From assembly GCA_945643635.1 (NCBI GenBank), contig CALZFC010000259.1, forward strand, positions 328,501 through 392,500: a DNA stretch of 64,000 nucleotides. The letters run 5' to 3'. Position numbers and translations under genes: made by a program. Of the stretch, positions 31,924-43,514 are shown one piece after another. Below the pieces are notes generated by a model. The model did no database searches, was not told the origin of the DNA, and saw nothing but the letters and a program-made list of their open reading frames with translations. Origin of the DNA: Allodiplogaster sudhausi (Eukaryota > Nematoda > Chromadorea > Rhabditida > Diplogasteridae). How positions within the stretch are numbered: position 1 is the stretch's first letter; every line of letters starts with the position of its first letter.

Positions 31924-34891
31924 TTCTCTCTTTTTTTCTCTTTTTTTCTCTCACTTTTTTTCTTTCGAGTTACGGTATATGCAATTTTTGTAGACTACAA
32001 AAATAGCATATACCGTAACTTGTAGCCCAAAGTAGTGTATGTTCTCTGTTTTTTTGTAAATAAAAAAAAATAAAAATAAAAACAATTTTTTTTAATAATA
32101 GGTGGTGGTAGAGAAGAAGCTCCAGCGCGATCGCGGCCTCTGCCGCCATGATCTCGGGCGAGCCAAGTTCATCGAGGAGGTCTGGAACTGGGTCAACGAG
32201 TTAGTACTTCCCTATTTATTTTATTTTTTAAAAGATTTTTTGTTGTAAATTTCTTAATTAATTTTAATTAATAAAACAAAGACATTTGAAAGAGATGTTG
32301 TTAATTTTCTCCTTTTTCGGAGTTCAACAGAAAGACAAGGGATAGTTCTTTTAAAGAATAAGTAAGAATTAAATGGAATTAGTCTTTTGTGTACCTTTGA
32401 AAAAATGTAAAAAAATTCACGAATTGATTTGTCATAATACTTATTTGTCAACAGGAAAGGCGACATCATCTACGATCAATTTCGATCGATGGGAGCTTCG
32501 GTGGACTGGGACCGCGCCACGTTCATGCTTGATCCAGTCAGTTTTGTAGCTTTAGTAGCCATGAAATTGTTCCCAGCGGATTTTTTTGCAGCGGAATTTG
32601 AAAAAAATTAAGTGATTGTTTCAATTTTTTACTTTTAGGTAGGCCTCTACAGATATTTATTGTGTAAAAAATTGTGTTCATTCATTAGGCAGACCATTGA
32701 AACAATGAAAATATTAAGAGCATACTTGCCAAATTGCAATAAATATATGCCCGTAACTTCCTCCTGAGTATGAGAATGCCGTAGCTGCTTGAATATGACT
32801 ACTAAAAACTTGTTGGATAAGTGTTACTATAATTTGTTGAATTTGGAGAAAAGAATATGACTACTTAAAACTTCTTGGATAAGAGTTTTTGTAACTTGCT
32901 AAATTTGAGAAAAGAATATGAATACTTTAAACTTCTTGGTTAAGAGTTACTGTAACTTGTTGAATTTGAGAAAACCGTAGTTTCTTGTGCAGAAGATGAA
33001 GCGCGCCGTGACCGAGGCCTTTATCCGCATGCACGAGAGCGGCACGATCTACCGCAGCACGAGACTCGTCAACTGGAGCTGCACGCTGCGGTCGGCCATC
33101 TCGGACATTGAGGTAAAGAAAGGGTCCCTACAGAAAGTTGGGATTTTGGCGCGAATCTGAAAAAGAATAAAAAAAGAAACCGGCATTCATCTGTACAATG
33201 CGATATCTTTAGCAGTAAGGCTTTTTTTGCTGTTGATAAATAAGTTTTAAATACCTTGCCGTTATTCGAGAAAGTTATCTTACATTAGAAAGTATTCGAA
33301 AAAAAAATCAATCTTTCAGGTGGACAAGAAGGAGCTGACCGGAGCGACCAAGCTTCCCGTTCCGGGCTACGAAGAGAAGATCGAGTTTGGAGTGCTCATT
33401 CTCTTCGCCTACAAGATTCAGGGAAGTGGTAAGTTTGAGAGGAAAACAACCCATAAATCCTACCGTAACCCAATGACCTCCAAACCCTGTATAATAATGC
33501 CCTAATGGCCATAATAAAATCTTGCGTGTAACTATTGAACTTGAAGCCTACCGTAATCCTAAAGAAAAGATTATGTAAGATATTGACCAGTGCTGAAATG
33601 GTGCCTGTCTCTGACCTGGGCCGGGGGATTATAATGTGAAAAATTGATAAACCTGGGGGTTTGTCAATTTTGAAAAAAGTGAAAAATGGCCATCCCGGAG
33701 ATTTACAAAGTGTTCAGTGTCTACGGCGCGGGGGTGTTACAAACCTGTCATGGGTCAGACCTATTTCAGCTCTGCTTTCGACTCGGCAAAGAAAGGAATA
33801 TAAGAAGGTGAATTTCAGACGACGAACTCGTCGTGGCAACAACGCGAGTAGAGACGATGCTTGGAGACACGGCCATTGCTGTCCATCCGGAAGACGAGCG
33901 ATACAAGCATCTCATTGGAAAGGTAAAGTTTTTATTTTGGTTTTAAAGTTTTTTTCTTTTAAATATACTTTATTATTTAAGTTTATTCAATATTATTTCA
34001 TTTCATAGGAAAACAAAAGGGTTATCGGCTTTTGTCTTGTGTATTATTTAAAATGGACTTGTATGAAAGAATTGTAAGATATTAAGAATAAATCAACAAC
34101 TTTGTCATTCTACCTTATTATGGTTAATAAAAGAAAAATTGAGAAAAGAATATCGGGAAGAAAAAAAATTGACTCTTTCCAAGAAAATGACAAATAATAA
34201 TGAAGGAGTCTGGGATTGATTTCTTTTTTGTGCCCTTTCTTGGTTGTATGACTCACGGCGGTTTACTGGTGGGCGATTATTCTAAAGGTTCAAGCACTTG
34301 TTTGTGCTGATGCTGCATTCCCTTGGTGCTGGGCCTGAGTAATGATTTGGAAATAGAATATGTAAGAAGCTTTGTGAGCCTGCGATAATAAGGTAATATA
34401 TTAAGACATTAAAGGAAAATTCAGTTATCATTACTGTTTCATTGCGCGTATTTTCTTCAAGCAGATGAGTCCCTTCCACATTTATAATAAAGAATGTATG
34501 AAAATAATGCTTCATCATTTTCGCTTTTCGTCTTTTTCCTTAGCATTTTTTTCTGCCAATTTGCTGGTGTTAGAAGCAGTGTTTAAATATCCTCTCGCTT
34601 CACAAGATTTTGGGCAGAGTGCACCCGAAGAAATTGTGAGAATGCGACCCCTTTTTTCACAAAAAAAAGACTCAAATCGGGTGAATCCAAGTGAATACTG
34701 TTTTCTTAAAGATCCACCGTATTCCATGCCAATATTTCGCGAGGGTCCCTGCCTAAAGTGAGACCTATTTCGCAGTAATAATGAACCATGGTTCTGCGGG
34801 GAAATTTTAAATCAATAATGTGGTATTTAATAAAGTGAGATGGTGTTTATTTCTTCCCTATTGTCTCTCACGTTCTCTCTTTCATTCGCTC

Positions 34892-34922
<31 letters not shown>

Positions 34923-37884
34923 TCAATTCCAGACTGCCGTCCACCCATTCGCCTCTCGTTCTCTCCCCATCGTCGGAGACTCCTTCGTTGACCGTGAATT
35001 CGGAACTGGAGCCGTCAAGATCACGCCAGCCCACGATCACAACGACTACGAGGTTAGGTCCCGCCGCGAAGAGCGAGATTACGGTATCGCTAAGTATAAA
35101 GCTAAGAGATTACAGTATTGGAGATTTTTTATACCTTTAAAGAAGCAATAAGTTAGAGGAAGATAATTCCAATAACCTTAGAGCATAAATTATTGTTGGG
35201 GTTTGGATTTGTGTTTGAAGTGAAGGGTGTATGTTCAAATTGTTTTTGATATTTAATAATTAAAATAGATCTTTTTTTTAAATAACTTATAGAATAAAAA
35301 TAGAAAGATTAATTCAAAAAAAAATTATTAAATTCCAGGTCGGACAACGCCATTCGCTGCCTTTCGTCACTTGCATTACGGACGATGGAAACATCGCGCC
35401 AGGATGCGGCGAATTCTCAGGAATGCCGAGATTCAAGGTTACTGTAGCGGTTTTTAGGGATCGATAAAATTCTATTTTTCTTCTTCTCTGAACCGCACAA
35501 ATTAGATGTAGCTGGGGATATTTTTTGGTGTATTGATCTGAAAGAAAATTCATTAGTAAAAAACTATGGTATTTGAGGAAAAGTTATAAGGTATTGATAT
35601 CTTTTTTTGTAGGAAATATAGAAAAAATCTGAGCGAAAAAAATTCAACTGTAGGCACGCCAAGCTGTGATTGAACGCCTCGAGCAGCTCGGCCTCTTCCG
35701 TGAGAAGAAGGAGAATCCGATGGTGGTGCCGGTCTGCAGGTTGGAAAGGACTCTCTCTCTCTCTCTCCCTCTCTCTCTCTCTCTCTCGGCCACTTTTTTT
35801 CTGCTCTTTTTTGATGATCATTTTATTAACAAGGCAGCGAAATACTTAAAGTTTGATAGAAGTTCCCTAGACTCGATTTAAAAAGAAATGGGTTGAACAC
35901 TTACCTTTTTTGCGTTTTATTGGTACGTTGGTGCTAACAATAAGCATGACTGTATAGAAGTTTTTTTTCAGCGAATGATGTATATACTTGATTTTTTTTC
36001 GTTGAAGAGCGAAATTTCCAAGAGAGCTGTTACCCTCGGTGGTTTTCATTGCGCTCTCCTGGATATACGTAGTCTTAGGTGCAAGGTTGTGGTACTGGGA
36101 GCGTATGTGTTTGACATTGAAAAAATATTGAAAGTATATATTTTGTGATAAAGTAAATATTGTAATTTGTCCCCAGTGAGACTATTATAAAACGAAGTTG
36201 ACTATGTTCGAAATTGATTATCTACATTCATAATTCGTCTGCGAATTTATCCTAAAGCGAAATATTGAAGGAAGTGGTTAAATTTTTACTTATACTTATT
36301 TAGGACTTCGGATGTTAAAGAAGTTTTCTTTACTAAATTTAGACGTCACACATTTTCTCTACGTTTAGCCGCTCCAAGGACATCATCGAGCCCATACTCA
36401 AGGCGCAATGGTACGTGGCTTGCGACAAGATGGCGGCCAGAGCAGTTGATGCGGTCAAGCAGGTACGGTAACGAAGTGGGGGAGTTGGGATACTCTAAAG
36501 GAGTTGAGGTACTGCTGTGAGTTATACTGTAAAGGACACAGTGTCTACTTATTATTTTTTTTCTTTTTAAAAATCTATTTTTTTAAATCTTTATTTGATA
36601 CGAAAACATAGACGTATGCACACATTTGTATTTTTCCCCTCTTTTCGTGTTTCTCTCTTGCTTCAAAACAATTTCACTTTCAGGGCGATCTCAAACTCAT
36701 TCCTGACTTCCATGTCGGAACGTGGAATCGCTGGCTGGAGTCGAGCAGGTAGAAGATATCATTGTAATATGTTTTTATGTGTGTACCGAAAGTCCGCTTA
36801 TTATCGGTTGTTGAATCTATGATTTACAAAAGAAATACTTTCAGGAAATGCCTCTTTTTTATTATTTTGTACACGTGTAGAGATATTTTAACTAACAATC
36901 TTTTAAAGATTTTTTTAAATAAATAAATATATATTTTTATATTTTATTTATTTTTATTATGTATTAATAATACTAAAAAAATGGCACACACACAGGGACT
37001 GGTGCATCTCGCGGCAGCTCTGGTGGGGCCACCGCATCCCGGCGTACTTTGTGACGGTGAATGACGGCGGGAAGACGCCGGCCGGCGACCAGGCAGACAA
37101 CAAGTACTGGGTCAGTGGGCGGTGGTATCAACCCCCCCCCCCTCTACCCACTCCCCCACCCTAACTGGGTTTAGTCGGTGGTATCCCCGCCCCAATCCCT
37201 AAATTCAGTATCAAGCTTCCCCCCCCCCCCCTCTACCCACTCCCTCCAACCCATCTGGGTTTAGTAAGTGGTATCCCCATCCCAATCCCAAAATTCCAAG
37301 GATTAGTTTAGTTCCGGTTTCACCTACTTCCCAGTTAACAGATTGAGAAGGTGTCTCTCGAAAAGAAACTAACTGTTTTTTATTCTTCTTCAGACAATCG
37401 TAAAGTTTACGTAGGCGGAAAATTTTGCAAAATTGGGGAGAAAATAGTTTATTTAAGAAGATGCTGTCTATCCATTTTCAATTAGGAGTAAAAATAATAT
37501 AGTACTTCTAAACTTTTATTTTATTTATTTATTTAATTAATTGTTAATTAAGTAATTAATTGTTAATTAAGTAGTTAATTGTTAATTTAGTAATTAATTG
37601 TTAATTTAGTAATTAATTGTTAATTTAGTAATTAATTGTTAGTTTTGTAATTAATTGTTAATTAAGTAATTAATTGTTGATTAAGTAATTAATTGTTAAT
37701 TACTTAATTAATTAATTATACGACCCTTTTAATGTGCACAGGTGAGTGCGCACTCGGTCGAAGAGGCGAAGAGAAAGGCAGCAGCCAAGTTTGGAGTCAA
37801 CGAGAGTGACATCACGCTCAAATGGGGTAAGTAATTCTCTCTCTCTCTAGCTCTCTCTATCTCTCTCTCTCCCTCTCTCGATTT

Positions 37885-37937
<53 letters not shown>

Positions 37938-39517
37938 ATTCTCTCTTTCTCTCTCTCTCTCTCGTCCATTCGCTGTTCTGCCTACAAATCCCATGAAAAA
38001 GTATTTGAATCAAAATATTTTTTTTACTACAGGAGGTTTGCAGTTGTGTGTTATGCATATAGAAGTTTATGCGATGAGATTTGTGTTGGGATGTGGGTGA
38101 ATCATGTTTTTAGCATAAAGGAAAAGCGGGCCTAATTGGAAGATAATATTATCTCACAAGGCACTAAAATACGCAGAAAAAAGAGCATCATTAAAATTTT
38201 ATTGTTATTATCTTTTATATAGCTTGTTTCAATGCGGACATGTAAAACACATGTTAATATTGTAGTTTCTGATTTTGTCTATGAGAAAAAAAGAAAATGA
38301 ATATTAAGATGAGGATGTCCTGGATACGTGGTTCTCATCTGGAATGTGGCCATTCGCGCTTCTCGGCTGGCCAGAGCAGACCGCGGACTTTAAGGTACTT
38401 TAATTTAATTAAGGGTTTTAATTAAGGATTTTTAAGAATTAAATTTTAATTTTTAATAAATAACATATAAAAAAAATTAGTATATTATTTTCTTGAAGAT
38501 CTAAAGCTTTATATAATATGTAAAGTAGTAGAATCAAAAATAGTAAAACCTAAAGATATTTAAGTCGTATTAAATATTGGTAATATCATTTTCCTGGATT
38601 GCATATCTAATTGTAAAGTAATTAAGTCGATAAAAATGTCTCTATAAAAAGTGGTAATAATATAGTACACGTCTACAAAATAGTAGCAATGTAGTAGTAG
38701 TATTTTCTCAACAGTGATTTACATTTACACAGGCCTTCTTCCCGGGCGCGCTCCTCGAAACGGGCCATGACATTCTGTTCTTCTGGGTTGCACGCATGGT
38801 CTTCATGGCACAAGAGCTCACCGGAGAGCTGCCCTTCAAGGAGGTCGCTTTAGGACCCATTTTAAATTCAAATTAAGGAGGTCGCTTTAGGACCCATTTT
38901 AAATTCAAATTTAAGAGGTCGCTTTAGGACCCAATTTTATTTGAAAAAAGAAACGGAGCTCTTTTTAGGACCCTTGTGATGATTTTTGGTTTTGGGCCAT
39001 TCCAAAAAATCTTTGAAGCGAGACTATATTTATAAGGCACTGATCATCCTGTCTCAGGTCTACCTGCACGCCATGATACGCGACGCACACGGACGCAAGA
39101 TGAGCAAGTCACTCGGCAACGTTATCGATCCGCGTGACGTCATTCGAGGTCAGTGAGGGGGGGATGATAATGGACTCTTTTTTTTCTTTACGAAGAATCT
39201 TTTTTTTACATCTTCATTGTTAGAAGTAATTATCTTGCTAAAAAAAAAGCCACAATTTTTGCGAGGTACTTCTGACCATTTTTAAGGATATTGTATCTAA
39301 ACGAGCTCCAAATCATTATAGAGATATCTTTTGGAAGGCTAAAGTATTTAACTAAATAAATAAATATTTCTAAATTGAAGGAGTAACACTGGAGGAGCTG
39401 AACAAGCAGCTCGAGTCGGGCAATCTGGATGCGAAGGAACTGGCGACGGCCAGAGCCGGGCAGGCTCGCGACTATCCTCAGGTTCGGGCAAGGAGAAGGA
39501 AGCAAAAGCAGAGAGAC

Positions 39518-39558
<41 letters not shown>

Positions 39559-40507
39559 AGTTAGGTTCTCTCCCCAAAACATATTCATTATGAATGCTAG
39601 CGGAGCGGCTAGAATGGATTTTTGTTGCTTGTTGTCTTGCCATGTGGTTTGAATCAGAGAGAAGAGAGTAAATGTAAATCCTGAAGTTTTAAAAAGTGAT
39701 GAGCAAAACGGACAGTGGCTATTATAAATAACACATTTACTTGTAAGAAAAGTCGCTAACCCATAATAAAGAGTCTGATTTAATGAGTCCCAATTAATGA
39801 GTCATAATTAATTAATATAGTCATACGAAGAAAAAGGTAAGAAAGAAGAAGAAGAAAGAAAAGAAGCTAACAATAAGCCTGTTATTTTTCACGCGACGCC
39901 GTTTTTTTTCAGGGAATTCCGGAATGCGGAACGGACGCTCTACGCTTTGCACTCATGGCCTACACGAGCCAGGGCCGCGACATCAACTTGGACGTGCTCC
40001 GTGTCCAGGGATATAGGTTCTTCTGCAATAAGGTAACGGGTTTTGAGGAGAAAAATACCGTAATCCTTTCAAAAGTAACCTTAATTGCCTTTGTAATTTT
40101 AATGAAAATCATTTAGACATTCATGTACTTTGTCAACAATTCTATAGTTATATTTGACTTGGAAGAGAAAAAAAAGATATTGAAAAATATATAGTATATA
40201 CTTTGACTACAATTCTGTAGTTTTTTTTTGACTTAGAAGGGAAAAAAGAGAGAAAATATTTATTGTCAACGGAGAAGTCAATGTTTATTGTAGACTAATA
40301 AGAAGTTAAAAAAAGAAACAGTTATTTTATGTCGTTTAGATTTGGCAAGCCGTCCGCTTTACTCTGATGCAACTCGGCACGGAATTCAAGCCGGAACCCG
40401 AATTCGAGGTTCATTTTTGGGGTTATGCACATTGTCTTTCTAAGTGTTCTCTCTCTCTATCTATCTATCTGTATTTCCTTCACTCTCCCTCTCCCCCTCG
40501 CTCGCTC

Positions 40508-40552
<45 letters not shown>

Positions 40553-40647
40553 TTCTCTCGTACTCTCTCCTCTTTCTCTCACTCTTTCTCTCTCCCTCCT
40601 CTCTCTCTCTCGCTCTCTCTCATTCTCTTTCCTCTTTCTCTCTCTCT

Positions 40648-40690
<43 letters not shown>

Positions 40691-42239
40691 TTCCAGCTCT
40701 CCCCGTCTTCTTCTCTGGTCGACAAGTGGATCATGTCGCGTCTCGCCGAGACGGTCGATCTCTGCGAGCAGGGCTACGATACGTACAACTTTACTCAGGT
40801 TTTTTTTATTTATTTCTTAAATTTTTTATTTTAGTTTTCAACTTCTTAAATATTAATTTCAAAAGAATAGAATGAAAACTCACGTTTTTATTTATTTCTT
40901 AAAATTATTTAATTAAGTTTTCAATTTCTTAAATATTTATTACATATGGAAAAGAAAGAAAATGTTCCACCGTATTATTGCTATTTGAAAAAAAAAGTTT
41001 CATTTCCAGGTGACCACAGCCATCTACGACTTTTGGCTGTACGACTTCTGCGACGTCTACCTGGAGTCGGTGAAGCCGGTCATCAGAGACGGTAGGAATA
41101 GGTCTTCTTCTTTAACCACCAATTCCCTCCCCCCCTCCCTTCCTCCCCACCTCCTACCAATAGAAACCGTTTTCATATCACCCTAACGGGGCATCTTTTA
41201 TAATGGAGAGAGAGAAAAAGAAAGAGAGAGAGAGTAAGAGAGAAAGACAGCGAGAGAGAGAGAGAGGCAGAGAGAGAAAGAGAGAAAGAAATGGTGATCA
41301 AGTAACAAAAAAAATTTGTATCGGTTAAACGAGTCAAAAGGACAATATGTGAATTCGCGCCTTTTTGCGTGGCACCAGAGTTTTAACTCACAATAGTAAT
41401 AGTACTAATAATAATAGTTTGCTTTCATCCAAAACGCAGGCGACGCGACCGCGTCGCGTGAGTTTTTGGTGGGAAATAATAATTCAAAAAACAGGCGACG
41501 CGACCGCGGTCGCGTCCGCACGCGAGTGCCTCCTGGCGTGCGCCGAGAGTGCCCTCTCCCTCCTTGCGCCCATGATGCCATTCATCACGGAAGAGCTGTG
41601 GCAGAGACTGCCGAGGAGAGCAGCAGAGCGGGCGCCGCCATCTCTCGTCGTGGCCGAGTATCCGACGGCGAAGAGGGTAGGGGGGGGGGAAAGGCTCTCT
41701 TTCTTTCTCTGTCTCGCTCTCTCTTGCACTCTCTCTCTCTCTCGCACTCTCTCTCTCTCTCGTTCTCTCTTTATGTGCCTCTAGCTCTCTTTCTCTCTCT
41801 CTCTCTCTGTCTTGCACTCTCTTTTCTCCTTTTTTTGTCTCTCTCTCTCTTTTTTCCTCTTTTCTGTCTCTCCCTCTTACTCTTTTCTTTTTCTTTATCC
41901 CTGTCTCTTTCTGTCTGTGTGCGTTTATCTCGTTCGCTCGCTTTCTCTATTTCGCTTTCTCTCTCACTCTCATTTTCTCTCTCTCTCTCTCTCCCTCTTT
42001 AGCTTCCTCTCTTTTTCTCTGTCTCTCACTCTTTTTTTCCTCTCCCGCTGTCTCTATCTATTTCGCCCTCATCATTCTTTCTCTTTCTCTCTCTAGCTCT
42101 ACCCTAGTCAAATTCAATTCATCTCTCTCTATCCACCTCGTCCTTCTCCGATTCTTTCACTCACTCACTCACTCTCTCTCTCTCTCATACACTTTTTTTC
42201 TTTTTCTCTCTCCCCTCTCTTTCTCGCATTATCTCTCTT

Positions 42240-42271
<32 letters not shown>

Positions 42272-43363
42272 CTTTCAGTGGGCTCAATACCGTGACCCTT
42301 CTCTCGAGTCTCGCTTCGCTTCTTCGATGGCCGTCGTCTGCACGGTCCGCTCTCTCCGCAGTGACTACGAGCTGACGGGAAAGACGAAGGCAGATCGTCA
42401 GTTTGACCCGATAGATGACCCGATTGAACTTTGAACTTTGGCCATAAGATACTGAACTTTGGCCATAAGATATACTGTATCGACAATATTTCCCCCCTAT
42501 GGAAGCACTTGCCCTATTTTCGTTAAAAAAATGCCAAGTTTGACCCGATTGACGACCCGATTGAACTTATGTTAGGCCATAAGGTACTGTATCGACAGTA
42601 TTTCCCCTATGAAAGCACTTGCCCATATTTTCGAGAAAAATGCCAAGGATACCAAGATCTCAACATGGAACTATTGCACACACCGATATGGAAAAATATT
42701 AGGCTGCTGAGGGTTCTTATACTTCTGGGGAAAAAAGGGCCGTCCGAATCGGACTACCCGCGCATTTGTTTATACCAGAAAATGTAAATTTTTGTCTTAC
42801 CCACCTTATTTTCTTCGAAAAAATTGCAGATTTGGCTTACACACCCTATTTTTTGAGACCTTCGGAGGTCTTACCCACCCCCCTTTGTGGGACCCTCGGC
42901 CCATCCTTTTTTCCCATGTTCTACTTGTTACCTTTTTTTAAATCAGTTAAAATATTAGTATGAATTGAAAAGTTTTGCTTTTCTCTTCTGACCCCACTGG
43001 TTTTTATTTGATGGCAATGAATAAAGGGACGGAGGAAAATTGGACCATGTTTGAATTGGACCTTCATGCTTTAAAATTGATTTGGAATATTGGCTTTAAC
43101 AAGAATTGCATCCATTCTATATTTAAGTTTTGAGAAAACGTTAATCTTTTTATTTGTAATATTTTTGGCGGGAAATTTTTTTTTGAATCAAGGAAAGAGC
43201 TCCTTTTTCTTAAGTGATCATCTCTACAACGGTGGAGAACGAGCGCACTGCGCTCGAGTCATTCTCAGGACTCATCGGAACACTGGCATCGTCGACGAAG
43301 GTAATAGGGGAGTTAGCGAGAGAGAGAAAGAGAAAGAGAGAGAGTGGGAAAGAGAAAGAGAGG

Positions 43364-43403
<40 letters not shown>

Positions 43404-43470
43404 AGAGAAGAGAGAGAGAGAGAGACAGGCAGAAGAGAGAGACAGACAGACAGAAGAGAGAGAGACAGAC

Positions 43471-43514
<44 letters not shown>

